Positions 36,613-46,665 of a stretch of DNA of 64,000 bases are shown in pieces. Positions within the stretch are counted from its first letter, which is position 1. Each line of letters begins with the position of its first letter. The position numbers and the translations under genes are program-made. The notes beneath the pieces are model-generated. The model did not search any database, had not been told where the DNA came from, and saw only the letters and a list, made by a program, of their open reading frames with translations. Origin of the DNA: Lepidonotus clava (Eukaryota; Annelida; Polychaeta; Phyllodocida; Polynoidae); NCBI GenBank assembly GCA_936440205.1, contig OW387135.1, forward strand, positions 29,242,792 through 29,306,791. Direction: 5' to 3'.

Positions 36613-36649
36613 GCGTCCTACATGTAGGACGCTAGCATAATCCACTACC
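36613..36649. repeat. Palindrome-ended repeat arm 1
   Basis: A perfect 20-bp palindrome (36613-36632, core GTCCTACATGTAGGAC) is followed by GCTAGCATAATCCACTACC. The whole 37-bp segment is repeated in inverse orientation at 38128-38165 and, shorter, in the same orientation at 57997-58027. It is the terminal or internal module of an unidentified DNA transposon family. Confidence 0.75.
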
Positions 36650-36665
36650 ATAATTTCCATAGTAT

Positions 36666-36915
36666 TTAACCCTTTGCTAATGCTAAAAAGAGCCATATTA
36701 GCAAATATATGATAACAAATAAATCATACTATTAATTTTAAAAATAAGTATTCTAGCAATCCATTAAATGGAAAGCCACTCATAATTATGAAATCCACTT
36801 TCGGAGGGTACGAAAAAATTATTTCTCATTTATTTTTGGGGTTACCATGGTAACCAACAACCCAATTTATTGGTTATCTATGATAATATGCCTTTATCTG
36901 TCATTAAAGGGTTAA
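36666..36915. mobile_element. piggyBac-type MITE with different interior
   Basis: TTAACCCTTT at the left and AAAGGGTTAA at the right, 250 bp apart. The interior differs from the 35639 and 37768 copies (CATGGTAACC, ATATTAGCAAATAT). Probably a separate family using the same transposase end recognition. Confidence 0.65.
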
Positions 36916-37112
36916 GGCAAAATAAAAATTTGTTCTAAAATACAAAAAGAGCTTTAGAGTACTAAATACCGGACTTCTCTGGGCATCTACTACATGCTTT
37001 GTATGCAAAATGTGTGAGTAAATGATGACAAAACTTCAAAATAATGCTATACCATGTAGTATCCACATTGATGCAGGGCATAAAATTAAAGGGATTAAGA
37101 GGTGACTGCACA

Positions 37113-37126
37113 AGCGCCACCTGGTG
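37113..37126 (-). promoter_or_regulatory. CTCF-like motif
   Basis: The minus strand reads CACCAGGTGGCGCT, a near match to the bilaterian CTCF core CCASNAGRKGGCGC. It belongs to a small repeat pair with 37265-37279; both are followed by GAAAA-rich sequence. Motif match only. Confidence 0.4.
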
Positions 37127-37264
37127 TGAAAATTTCAATTCCTTAGATTTTTAAAATTATTTTTTAGCCAAGAGCATTGGTCAGATTATAACTTATGTCA
37201 GTGTTAAAACAAACAGATATAGCAATGGCACAACAAATTCAAAGGTATATCTGTCTTTGCTCAC

Positions 37265-37279
37265 TAGCGCCACCTGGTG
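37265..37279 (-). promoter_or_regulatory. CTCF-like motif
   Basis: The minus strand reads CACCAGGTGGCGCTA. It lies 152 bp from the previous motif in the same orientation, within similar local sequence. Confidence 0.4.
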
Positions 37280-37767
37280 AGAAAAATAAAATTTCTTAAA
37301 AATTCTAGAATTGACTATCATGCATTGGCAGGGGCCTGAGACCACTCAGAATATGAAACATCACTCCTCTGGATGAAAAACTAACAAGGCCAGAAAGAAA
37401 TTATTTATACTTGAATGTACTGAAATTAGCCAGTCACAACGATTCAAGAGGCTTTAGTTATTTCATTTCACTGGTAACCTATACTTTATTTGGTCTCTAA
37501 ATTTTAAGGAGGTCCTAAGGCACATTCTGACCAGTTTTGGTTGGGCTCTAATGGGTATTGAGTCTCAGAGAGATGTTTAAGTGTGGCAAATTTGGTAATA
37601 CCCATAGACTTCTATAGATAAGGCCACTCTCTTCCTCTGGCATTTACTCAGAAATAAGCATGGTGACATCTGTTTTTTTTTGTTTTATTATGTTCATCTT
37701 GGTCTAGTGTACCCATTTAAACTTGATTCAGACATCTCCAAGGGATTTTTACTTTTGGTGAAACACC

Positions 37768-38118
37768 TTAACCCTTTAGACCCCAATCCGGCCGTAGCCG
37801 CCCGAGGGTGTGCTCCCCGATCCGGCCATAGCCGCCCGGAAAAACCTGATTTTTCCATAATTTTTCCATAATTTTCCAGAGCAGAGCAGTTAAATGACTA
37901 TTAAACATACAGAAACGGGAAATATATAATTTTAAAGCTGATGAAATTCCCTAATCAATGCTTCAACTCTTATTTCTATAATTCTAATCTATATGGGTGG
38001 ATCAATCTTTGAACTTCCTCAAGTACAATATATTTAAGGAAATCTTGAGGGAAATCCATGGAAATCCTGGGGAAATCCAGCTATTCATAAATGCAAAGTT
38101 TGGGGTCTAAAGGGTTAA
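37768..38118. mobile_element. piggyBac-type MITE, copy 2
   Basis: TTAACCCTTTAGACCCCAAT at the left and TTTGGGGTCTAAAGGGTTAA at the right form excellent inverted repeats with TTAA targets. The interior shares GCCGCCCGAGGGTGTGCTCC and GAAATCCATGGAAATCCTGG with copy 1. 351 bp, no ORF. Confidence 0.87.
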
Positions 38119-38127
38119 TCCCTTTAA

Positions 38128-38165
38128 GGTAGTGGATTATGCTAACATCCTACATGTAGGACGGC
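38128..38165. repeat. Palindrome-ended repeat arm 2 (inverse of arm 1)
   Basis: GGTAGTGGATTATGCTAACA leads into the CCTACATGTAGG palindrome. It is the reverse complement of 36613-36649 with three mismatches. It ends about 130 bp left of the LTR element. Confidence 0.75.
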
Positions 38166-38289
38166 AATAGAAAATTCTTAATATCTCTGGACATTATTAT
38201 TTGATTTAAATAAAAATTAGCATGCATATGGAGCTCCATAAGGTCTATCTAAAATTAAAATTTTGTCCTAAAATATTTATTATATCATA

Positions 38290-38293
38290 GGAA
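38290..38293. repeat. Target-site duplication, left copy (GGAA)
   Basis: GGAA immediately left of the 5' LTR matches GGAA at 57782-57785 right of the 3' LTR. A 4-bp duplication is normal for Ty3/gypsy integrases. Confidence 0.75.
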
Positions 38294-38925
38294 TGTACTA
38301 ATAGCTTAGCACTTTTAATATATTCTCGTGTTATATAATCCATCAAGGATCAGGCTTAGCAAGTCTACTTCTAGTCTACTTCTAGAAGAAATATCTTGCG
38401 CTCCTAGCGCCACCTGTTGACCAGTATAAAAGGCGCTGCAAGGTAGGGAGCGAGCAGTTAGTTAGGAGTTAGTAGTCACTTAGTTTAGTGAGAACATCAG
38501 CTAAGTAAGTTTAGCCAAGGAGTTATACCTGGAGTAAGTACATCGGCTCCCGTGTAACAGACTGGAGTTTACCAATACCAACTACCTCGGACATAGGATT
38601 GTGATAGAGCTGAGTACTAGAATGGTCTAGAAGGTGTTGGAGCAACTCGTGTTCTAAATGTGGTTGATTGCTGATAGGAGATGGGAGGTGGACTGATGAA
38701 GACTTATACATGGTGGCTTTGACTCGGGATGAGATGTTTATTGAATAAAAACCCTTTCATATTTAGAAGCTCCCTCATCGTTCATTTCTTTTGAACTATT
38801 GGGAAGTGGACGGACAAACTTTGAACGCAGTCTGAATTACTCAGGCATTCTGGATAAACGACTCATGAAGACTTGGATATACACGAACATTACGCAGTCT
38901 TAAATCAAACATTAACAATAGTTCA
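38294..38925 (+). repeat. 5' LTR
   Basis: Begins TGTACTAATAG and ends CAATAGTTCA. A TATA box TATAAAAG lies at 38425-38432, so the U3/R border is expected near 38455. A polyadenylation signal AATAAA lies at 38744-38749. A CTCF-like motif (minus strand CAACAGGTGGCGCTA) sits just upstream of the TATA box. CTACTTCTAG is doubled at about 38371-38390. It is 632 bp, the same length as the 3' LTR. Confidence 0.95.
38405..38420 (-). promoter_or_regulatory. CTCF-like motif in 5' LTR U3
   Basis: The minus strand contains AACAGGTGGCGCTA, directly upstream of the LTR TATA box and present again in the 3' LTR at 57261-57276. It agrees with the AGGTGGCGC core shared by fly and vertebrate CTCF. Confidence 0.4.
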
Positions 38926-38927
38926 TT

Positions 38928-38945
38928 TGGTGGAGATTACCCGAA
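38928..38945 (+). other. Candidate tRNA primer-binding site
   Basis: TGGTGGAGATTACCCGAA begins two bases after the 5' LTR. TGG complements the CCA tail of a tRNA, as in most LTR elements. I could not match the rest to a specific tRNA from memory. Confidence 0.45.
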
Positions 38946-38975
38946 ACATGACTTGTGCCGTTTTGCTCATCCTTG

Positions 38976-40961
38976 ATGTCAGCCACCGGTGACTTTGAGG
39001 CTTCCTCTAACCCCAAGCCTCAATCTTTGCGGCCCGCAGGACACGATGTGTCAACATCATATACAGGGAATGTGGAAAACCGCCACCTGGTAGGTAATCC
39101 CTTAGACGGGGAAGCACAGAGACAGGAGGTCGCAGCCAGACCCAAGCAGCTCTGCCCCGAAGGTGCACAAAATTACCAAACCCGTGGCAAAGGTAAACCA
39201 TTTCCCTGGCACCTAGGGTCCAAAGATAGGCCGGTTCTTGACGAAGGACTTGAAACCCTAACACACTCGGGACGAGTTGAAGGGAAGAACCATCTCAAAG
39301 AATATCAGCAATATTGGAACCCAGGGTACGTACCACCTACGGACCACGAAACTGGTACTAGCTCTCGCTCCACCTGTGAATCCGATGTGAACAATCCGTG
39401 GTGTAGCCAAGGTGTTCCTTATCGTTTACTACCCGCAGCGGGAGGTGAAAGCGAACAGGAAGTTTCCAATGAAGATAACCTATTTTCTTCAGGAAACCTA
39501 AAACAACGACTAAACACCGCGGATAACTCCAGCCCATCAGGGGGAAAACGCCCCGAAAACCCGGTAATCCTACCTGATGGGAGCTCTCTCACCTATCCAT
39601 TACCCCAACGACTTGAGTTTATCAGTCACCCGCTGGTAACACCAACTCACCCCAACCCGGGGGCGTCCATTCCTTATTCCACTGTAGCTAAAGGAAAAAC
39701 AGTGGGAGGGGATAGGGGAGTGGGAAGGGAAGCAGAGGGAAACAGCGAGAAAGTAGGCAATTTACAACCCTATCGATTAACTTACGGTGTAGAAACGAAC
39801 TTAGACCAAGCTGGTAAAAGAGCGGAAGCTCGGGCCTTTGATCCAGCCGAAATATTAAAGCAGTGGGCAGACTCAGGCCCCGAAAAGCACATAGATTTAG
39901 AGAGGCTAAGCGATCAGGATAGTGAAGAAAATGTAACGCTTAAAGCACAAGATTTTAACACTCTAACTCATGAATCGTATGAAGAATACGAGGACGAGTA
40001 CGAGGAAGAAAATAGCGAGACAGAACAAGCAGCCGCAGATGTCAGAGGGGGTAGTCCTGATAGAAAATTAGCTAGAGGAGATAAATCAACCTCGTCTTCA
40101 TACGAACTTATTACCGAGGATGTTTTAGACACAGGTAAGAAAGCTAAACCAGAAAGTGAGGACGAAATTAGTGTAGAAGAAATACCTGTGAAAGAACAGT
40201 GGGACGATCACGATATACAAAACCTCCACGAAAATAATATGGCGGAAGGAGGTGTTCCTTTGATGGATCTAGTAGAAGAAAGAGAGGATAGAGATCAACG
40301 CCAGCAACCCGGTGAAGGGGGAGCTGGGGGTGTAGATCTGGGGGCATGGCATCCTAACCGTGGGATGGACCCTGGGGGACCTCAACAAAACAATGGGAAT
40401 GGCCAGATCCTAATCCAGCAGCCGGGCCGAGGCGTGCCGGCAGGAGGCGGGATAGACCTTGGGCCCATACAACGAAATATGTTGTACCCTTTCATAAGGC
40501 AGGCAATGGGAGCCCCTATACAGGCAGGTCAAGGAGGAGGGGGAAACCAACAGGGTCAACAGGCCCAAGGAGGCCAAGATAATCAGGCTAACCCTCCCCT
40601 TAATCAACAAGTTCAAGGGGGCCAGAACGATCAGGCCAACCCTCAAGGACTTATTCCTCCTCTTAATCAGCAGGTCCAGGGAGGCCAGGATAATCAGGCC
40701 AACCCACAAGGGCCTAACCCTCCTCAAAACCTTCTCAACAACCTTCCTCAAAACCTTCTTAATAATCCCCCTCCGAATCAACCCAACCCGCCGGGCCCAC
40801 AAGGCCAGAATAACCCCCCAAATCCACTGCCCGGTCCACCGGGACCGCCAGGTCAGAACAACCCCCCGAATCCGCCGAATCCTCCACCGCCCGGCCCACC
40901 GGGACCGCCAGGTCCGCCGGGCCCACCAGGCCAGAATAATCCTCCAAACCCGCCGAACTAA
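38976..40961 (+). CDS. Accessory ORF upstream of gag: acidic centre, proline/collagen-like tail
   Basis: About 661 codons from the ATG at 38976. The N-terminal two thirds is polar and low in hydrophobics. A strongly acidic stretch (EEYEDEYEEENSE) lies near residues 345-360. The C-terminal 150 residues are Gly/Gln/Asn/Pro-rich, with repeats of LNQQVQGGQDNQANPQG (40600-40715) and then GPPGPPG collagen-like triplets. I know no homologue. A structural or matrix-like protein, or a long disordered N-terminal Gag portion encoded separately, are both possible. It ends 33 bp before the gag start. Confidence 0.75.
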   Translation: MSATGDFEASSNPKPQSLRPAGHDVSTSYTGNVENRHLVGNPLDGEAQRQEVAARPKQLCPEGAQNYQTRGKGKPFPWHLGSKDRPVLDEGLETLTHSGRVEGKNHLKEYQQYWNPGYVPPTDHETGTSSRSTCESDVNNPWCSQGVPYRLLPAAGGESEQEVSNEDNLFSSGNLKQRLNTADNSSPSGGKRPENPVILPDGSSLTYPLPQRLEFISHPLVTPTHPNPGASIPYSTVAKGKTVGGDRGVGREAEGNSEKVGNLQPYRLTYGVETNLDQAGKRAEARAFDPAEILKQWADSGPEKHIDLERLSDQDSEENVTLKAQDFNTLTHESYEEYEDEYEEENSETEQAAADVRGGSPDRKLARGDKSTSSSYELITEDVLDTGKKAKPESEDEISVEEIPVKEQWDDHDIQNLHENNMAEGGVPLMDLVEEREDRDQRQQPGEGGAGGVDLGAWHPNRGMDPGGPQQNNGNGQILIQQPGRGVPAGGGIDLGPIQRNMLYPFIRQAMGAPIQAGQGGGGNQQGQQAQGGQDNQANPPLNQQVQGGQNDQANPQGLIPPLNQQVQGGQDNQANPQGPNPPQNLLNNLPQNLLNNPPPNQPNPPGPQGQNNPPNPLPGPPGPPGQNNPPNPPNPPPPGPPGPPGPPGPPGQNNPPNPPN

Positions 40962-40994
40962 CCAAATATCTGGGATCTTTTTCCGCAGCTAAGA

Positions 40995-42032
40995 ATGGCA
41001 TGGGGCCAAGTACCCCCGCCAGTGCGGGAAACGTCCCACAATGGTCATCAAAGGGGACCAAATATTAGATTACCATGGTTTAGTGGGAAGGAGGATGAGC
41101 AGATAGAAAAGTATTTCAGGGAACTGAAGCGACTGAAAGCGATCTATGATTGGTCGGACGCCCATCTCCTGAATATGGCGCTATTAGGCCTGAAGGGACG
41201 GGCAGATGACTGGGCAGGAGCCTTAGCTGAAAGCGAGAAAAATACATTTGAGAAATTAGAAACCCAAATGACAAAGATCTTCGGCGATCGAAGAGCTAAG
41301 TGGCAGAAACACGCAGAGTTCTGTGGCCTCAAACAAGGAAAAGACCAGAGTGTGATTGAATTTGCAGGTGTCTTGAAGCAAAAGCAAGTTAAGGCAGAGG
41401 CGAGTGAAAGCATGATGTTAGCTGTGTTTTTAGAGGGATTAAAACAGGGTGTGGCCAGACAAGTAGCTATATTGGACCCTAAGTCGTTCACCGAAGCGGT
41501 GGATTGTGCAACGAGACTAGAGTCGTTGGACAAAGGCAAAGGGGGAACTAAAATATCCAATGCAGTGAGCGAACTGGCTGGAAGCCAAGAATCAGAGGAG
41601 ACCGCGGCCCTGAATTCCATCTCTGAACGGTTTGGAGTGGTGCTGGCCCGACTGGAGGCCGCTCCATGGTTCCAGAAACCAAAACCAGGGCAAAGCGGGG
41701 CTCCCCAGAATAGTGGTAACTATAAACAGCAAGGTTATGAGAGAAAAGATAGGTATGAAAATCAGAAAGGTGAAAGAAATTCAGATCAGAAGGCTAAATC
41801 CAATACCGCCCCGAACAGAGAGGTAGACAAAGGAAAGAATCCGCCAACTCAGCAGAAAGTGGAGAGACCCAGGCTACCTTTTGATGAAAGTAAGTTTTGT
41901 ATCATTCACCAACAACACGGTCACTCCACAGAAGCGTGCTTGTGGCTAAAGAATAGGTTGAGGGAGAAACCCCCGCGGATGTACAAAGATAGTAAAGCCA
42001 GTGGCACAGAACAGAAGAGTCAGGGAAACTAG
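40995..42032 (+). CDS. gag: gag (capsid) ORF
   Basis: 345 codons. Residues about 25-175 (PWFSGKEDEQIEKYFRELKR ... FLEGLKQGVARQVA) have the look of the Ty3-type retrotransposon Gag capsid fold: an FSG..D entry, a W-rich helix, then F...L..K/Q. The C-terminal region is basic (KDRYENQKGERN), followed by a knuckle-like CIIHQQHGHSTEACLWLKNR module. This protein would form the particle and bind RNA. Its last codons overlap the pol frame at a GGGAAAC heptamer. Confidence 0.88.
   Translation: MAWGQVPPPVRETSHNGHQRGPNIRLPWFSGKEDEQIEKYFRELKRLKAIYDWSDAHLLNMALLGLKGRADDWAGALAESEKNTFEKLETQMTKIFGDRRAKWQKHAEFCGLKQGKDQSVIEFAGVLKQKQVKAEASESMMLAVFLEGLKQGVARQVAILDPKSFTEAVDCATRLESLDKGKGGTKISNAVSELAGSQESEETAALNSISERFGVVLARLEAAPWFQKPKPGQSGAPQNSGNYKQQGYERKDRYENQKGERNSDQKAKSNTAPNREVDKGKNPPTQQKVERPRLPFDESKFCIIHQQHGHSTEACLWLKNRLREKPPRMYKDSKASGTEQKSQGN
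42023..42029 (+). promoter_or_regulatory. GGGAAAC slippery heptamer at gag/pol junction
   Basis: In the gag frame the heptamer reads G GGA AAC and the gag stop follows directly. It fits the X_XXY_YYZ rule for -1 ribosomal frameshifting, and pol lies in exactly the -1 frame, open across this point. Many retroelements use this mechanism to make Gag-Pol. I did not evaluate the downstream structure. Confidence 0.65.
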
Positions 42033-42070
42033 AGGAGGGGTCCGTTCATTCCACGATAGAATTAGGCGCA

Positions 42071-45000
42071 GTGGACGGACCGGCTAGGAGAGAGATAGGA
42101 GACGAAGCATTTTTCTTAACGTTAAGATTTAATGATCAGAAGGAGGTTAGATCTTTGGTAGACACAGGAGCGAGCGATTGCTTCATGTCCACCCATTGTA
42201 AACGGCAGATCCCTAAACAGTGCATTTTAGATGAATGGAAGGTATCGAAGGGAAACATCAGTCTGGCAGACAACTCGTCTCAAGTAATACTAGAACAAAT
42301 TAGATGTAAGTTTTCAATCCAGGGATCGGTGGTCTGCTATGATTTCAACATAGTGGACGATCTATGCCACCTAATAGTAATCGGTAGAAACTTATTAACA
42401 GTGCTTCGATCAGATTTATCTCTACCAGGCGCAAAGATAGAAGTGTTTTGTGGAAACCCTATAGTCAGCAAAGAAACAGTGAAAATTCCACCGGGAAATG
42501 AATGCATCATACGGGTTACCACCCGAGAACCGCTGGGATTAGACTCACCAGTAGCTTACTGCGCACCAGCAGTCACTGCCCCAGTCCTAGTGGAGGGGTG
42601 CGTGAATACGGTGGGAAGTCAGTGGTGGATCAAAGTCATGAATCCGCTAGATGAAATGCAAGAAATCACTCCCCAGGAAGTGTTAGCTTTTGCAGAAGAA
42701 TGCGCAGTGCCTGAGGTAAACCAAGATCAGATAGAAGAGTTCCTAGACTTGTGTTATCTAACTAAAACAGAGACCCCAATGTCCATCTGTAGGATTTCTG
42801 TAGAAGTAATGAAAGACGCAGTGCAAATGGAAAGCCAAACCTCTGAGGAGAAATCCCGAGGTAAAATGGATGAAAATGTAAGTAAAATAGATCTAACCGA
42901 GTCGTGCTTAAACGAAGAACAACAGGTAAGGTTTAGACAAATGCTTAATAACAACAGGAATGCACTAGCGTTCTCAATGGAAGAGTTAGGTCACTGTGAA
43001 ATAGCGCCGATGAGAATCATTGTGGATGAGTCGCAGGGAGTCATAAGTTCTAGACCATACCGATACTCTCCACAGAAGATGGATATCATCGATGAACAGG
43101 TTAGGCAACTCATAGATATAGGTGTCATAGAACCCAGCGAATCGGCTTGGCGAAGCCCGCTGGTGGTAGTGCAGAAGAAAGACGGCAAACCTAGGCTCTG
43201 TACAGACTTTCGCATGCTTAATCAAGTCACTTTTAAAGATAAATTCCCCATGCCCACAGCTCGCTCGCTTTTCCTATATATGGCTTACAAGAAACCCACT
43301 ATGTGGACAGCTTTAGATCTGTTGAGCGGCTATCATCAGTGTGTAATCGAAGAAGACAGTAGAAAATATACCGCTTTTGAAACCCCGATGGGTGTGTATC
43401 AGTATAAGCGTGTACCATTTGGCTTAGTTGGCGCGCCTTGGCAGTTTACCAAGGTAATGGCCATAGCGCTAAAGGGATTGATTCCTAGAACATGCTTAGC
43501 ATACTTAGACGACGTAATCGTCTACGACACTACATTTGAAGAACACCTGGCGAGTGTTGAGGTGGTTCTCCAAGCTTTGGCGAGAGCTAATCTCAAACTG
43601 AAACCGTCAAAGTGTGAGTGGTGCCGCAGTGAAATCAATTTCCTCGGCCACGTAGTAAACGCGGAAGGAGTGGCTACACAAAGGGTAACCACAGAAAAGA
43701 TTACAGCCTTTAACCGTCCACATAATGTGAAAACTATTAAATCCTTTCTGGGACTGTGTAACTACTACCGATCGTTTGTCCCTAATTTCGCTGATCTAGC
43801 AAAGCCTTTAAACCGGCTGTTAAAGAAAGAAGTCTATTTTGAGTGGACAGAGGCCTGCGAGGAAGCGTTTCAACGGTTAAAGAAACTGCTCACCTCGCCG
43901 CCCTTACTAATTCATCCAGATATAGGAGGGCATTTCTATCTGCTAACTGATGCATCAGACGCCGCGTGCGGTGCAGCGGTTTGTCATAAACTAGATGAAA
44001 TCTACCGTCCGGTTGCTTTCTGGGGGTGTACCCTCCGTGACGCCGAATTAAATTATTCGGTAACAGAAAAAGAGGCTCTGGCAGTGATTAAAGGCATTAA
44101 GAACTATGAGGACATGTTGCAGGGAGCTAAAATCACAATAGTGACTGATCACAAACCGTTGATCCCCCTGCTACAGAGTGCCTACAAAGCCCCGTCAGCC
44201 CGGCTGAGACGGTGGGCTTTAGCGCTATCAGATTTTGATTTTGAAATCATATATGAGCCAGGAGCGACTCATTTTCTACCGGACTATTTGTCTAGAGTCT
44301 ATCATGAACATGTCCCAGGTGAAGAATATGAGCCCGCTGTGGGATGCGAGTTATTTGAGGCCGAGGTTCAGGATGAAGAGCTTTCTGTGGCCACGGTAAT
44401 AAACGCGCAACTCCAAGATGCAGAGTGCGCACAATTGATAGACTACCTTCAGGACGGAGACCTACCAACAGATCCCCTTGAAGCTAGGCGAATAATGGAC
44501 CAAGCCGATTTTGTGGGAATGGTAGCACCGGGGGTGCTCTGTAGGTTCAACGTCAAAAGGTATAACAAACACCAAGACCAACTGGTCAGACTAAAACCCC
44601 GCATGATAGTTCCGGGTAGGTTAATTCCCAAAGTCCTGAGACTGTTACATAATGATATCTTAGCTGGAGGACATGTGGGTATCAGTAATCTCACTACTAA
44701 AATCTCTGACAGATTCTACTGGCGAAACATGAACGCCGACATAGCAGACTATGTGAAGGCCTGTCGGTATGGGCGGGTAAACCGTCTGCACACAGACCGG
44801 GGGGCGGCCTTCCTATCAGGACTGTTCCGGGAGATTACTACCCGACTAGCGTGCAAACAAACGTTCACTACCGGGCGAATGCCGACTGGCAACGCTCGGG
44901 TAGAAAGACTACATAAAACCATTGAAAACCTGATCGCATATTATATCCCTGACGACCACTGTAATTGGGTCGATCTACTTCCCATTGCGTTATGGACAGT

Positions 45001-46069
45001 CAGATCCACGATCAGTGTACGGTCGGGATACAGCCCGCATACCTTGCTGTTTGGCAGAGATCCAATTAGCATGGGAATGCCTGAGCAGGGAACAATTCCT
45101 GAAACGCTGAACGACTGTGAGTTTTTCATGCAAACCAAGGATAATATTGCTATGTTTAAGAATATGGCAGAAAGGGTAGTTCAAAACTATGAAAAAGATC
45201 TGAGGTTGCGAATCGATGAACGGGCACGGCCTACTCAAATGTATGAGGGTGATATGGTATACATGTACGACCCTTTAGCTAGCGAGAATAAAGCATCTAA
45301 GTTCTCAAACAGGTATACTGGGCCATTCAGGGTAATTGAAACAAAAGGGGACCACCTTGTTAGACTAGTGTCCTTAAAAACTGGGAAACAGGTACCACAT
45401 CTAGTAAACATTTCGAAACTCAAACCTGCACATGGGCCTTGGTCTCCCGCCGTCCCTCATAACATTCCCAAAATGGTGAGAGAAGCGAAAATCACTAACT
45501 CAAAAGGGGCAGATCCTGACCGAAACCCTGAATTGCATCACACTCCGACGGGTGAAATCGCTGAGGAAGATGGCGAAATAAGGGGTGCTGAGACTGAAAA
45601 CTCAACGGGAACGACCGGTCCCCGTGAGCATGATGCAGTTCCTATGACCAGGAAGGTACCTACACAAAAACCTGGTCCAAGTCCCACTGATTTAGCAGAA
45701 ACGGATGGGCAAATCACTGATGGTCAGGGCGCCAGTGCGGACACCGCGCTGTCACCAAACTTATCCTTTGTTCCTAATAAAGCCGCCTGTGAACGGGGAA
45801 CAGTTGGCGCTAATGGACAGAGGAAACGCAAACGAGCTAAACGAAGGGGCAAAAGCCAGCCGTTGGAAGGGAGATCCCCTCCAAGCAACAACAAGCCCAT
45901 AAAATTGCCCTGCGGTGATGTACCGATCTCGGATACATCGGAACAGAGCCCAGAAAAAACAGGAGAGGACCATGTCCCGACGAAAGGTGGCTATAACCTG
46001 CGTCGGAACCGTCGGCCTAACTACGCCGCTCTGTTCAACGGCGGGGAAAGCGACGACATGGATGATTAA
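42071..46069 (+). CDS. pol: pol: protease, reverse transcriptase, RNase H, integrase
   Basis: The frame opens within gag (the coordinate marks the first near-cognate start). Protease: LVDTGASDCFM near residue 30. Reverse transcriptase: SPLVVVQKKDGKPRLCTDFR near 360, ALDLLSGYHQ, VPFGLVGAPWQF and the catalytic LAYLDDVIVY near 477. RNase H: LLTDASDAACGAA near 622, TEKEALAVI, IVTDHKPL near 692. Integrase: an HH-CC zinc-binding type N-terminus (LLHNDILAGGHVGI) near 860, core HTDRGAAFLSG, and a GPY/F-type module (RYTGPFRVI...VNISKLKP) near 1080-1118. A basic tail (RKRKRAKRRGK) and YNLRRNRRPNY end the protein. The domain order is diagnostic of Ty3/gypsy. Confidence 0.95.
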   Translation: MDGPARREIGDEAFFLTLRFNDQKEVRSLVDTGASDCFMSTHCKRQIPKQCILDEWKVSKGNISLADNSSQVILEQIRCKFSIQGSVVCYDFNIVDDLCHLIVIGRNLLTVLRSDLSLPGAKIEVFCGNPIVSKETVKIPPGNECIIRVTTREPLGLDSPVAYCAPAVTAPVLVEGCVNTVGSQWWIKVMNPLDEMQEITPQEVLAFAEECAVPEVNQDQIEEFLDLCYLTKTETPMSICRISVEVMKDAVQMESQTSEEKSRGKMDENVSKIDLTESCLNEEQQVRFRQMLNNNRNALAFSMEELGHCEIAPMRIIVDESQGVISSRPYRYSPQKMDIIDEQVRQLIDIGVIEPSESAWRSPLVVVQKKDGKPRLCTDFRMLNQVTFKDKFPMPTARSLFLYMAYKKPTMWTALDLLSGYHQCVIEEDSRKYTAFETPMGVYQYKRVPFGLVGAPWQFTKVMAIALKGLIPRTCLAYLDDVIVYDTTFEEHLASVEVVLQALARANLKLKPSKCEWCRSEINFLGHVVNAEGVATQRVTTEKITAFNRPHNVKTIKSFLGLCNYYRSFVPNFADLAKPLNRLLKKEVYFEWTEACEEAFQRLKKLLTSPPLLIHPDIGGHFYLLTDASDAACGAAVCHKLDEIYRPVAFWGCTLRDAELNYSVTEKEALAVIKGIKNYEDMLQGAKITIVTDHKPLIPLLQSAYKAPSARLRRWALALSDFDFEIIYEPGATHFLPDYLSRVYHEHVPGEEYEPAVGCELFEAEVQDEELSVATVINAQLQDAECAQLIDYLQDGDLPTDPLEARRIMDQADFVGMVAPGVLCRFNVKRYNKHQDQLVRLKPRMIVPGRLIPKVLRLLHNDILAGGHVGISNLTTKISDRFYWRNMNADIADYVKACRYGRVNRLHTDRGAAFLSGLFREITTRLACKQTFTTGRMPTGNARVERLHKTIENLIAYYIPDDHCNWVDLLPIALWTVRSTISVRSGYSPHTLLFGRDPISMGMPEQGTIPETLNDCEFFMQTKDNIAMFKNMAERVVQNYEKDLRLRIDERARPTQMYEGDMVYMYDPLASENKASKFSNRYTGPFRVIETKGDHLVRLVSLKTGKQVPHLVNISKLKPAHGPWSPAVPHNIPKMVREAKITNSKGADPDRNPELHHTPTGEIAEEDGEIRGAETENSTGTTGPREHDAVPMTRKVPTQKPGPSPTDLAETDGQITDGQGASADTALSPNLSFVPNKAACERGTVGANGQRKRKRAKRRGKSQPLEGRSPPSNNKPIKLPCGDVPISDTSEQSPEKTGEDHVPTKGGYNLRRNRRPNYAALFNGGESDDMDD

Positions 46070-46665
46070 TGCAGGAAATCTTGCCGCCCTGTGAAAATAA
46101 AGGTTCGGCGGAGCGGCACCGTTAGCATCAACGCTAATGGAACAGGTGGCCTACCTCACGGCCACCTCGCCGCGCCCAGGGGCGTGGCAGAAAGGGAGGG
46201 TGCGCACACCAAGAGAGATGCCAGTGGTTTGGCGTCATCTCTTGGGACCGGATGCAAGCGTTCCCCCCACCTGAAACAAGATACAGCTCCAAATATGGAG
46301 ACGGCATGGACAAGCGGATCGGTTATAATTTCGTGGGATCCGCGCCGATCCACCAGTCGGTCCGCAACTCTGCTCCTAGGCGGTCACCTCTGCTGCAGGT
46401 AATTGTACGCATAACCCAGCCCGGGAGGAAACGGAGATAGACATTGATTCTATCTCTGAACGAAAGTTGGAGATAGAAATTGTTCAACTTTCGACTTCTC
46501 CTGGAAGGAGCGGAAAGAGAACTTAGCTGGGACACTGATCCACCGACTCATGGGGAACTGCCTAGCCCTCCGGCCACATAGCAATCCAAAGGGAACCACT
46601 ACTTTCCCTGCGGACACGGAGGGAAGGATCATCGTCCCCCTGAGAAGGAAACGGATTAGCCGCCC

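Noticed and set aside
41144-41620. 158-codon minus-strand ORF over gag
   Set aside because: Shadow of the gag coding frame.
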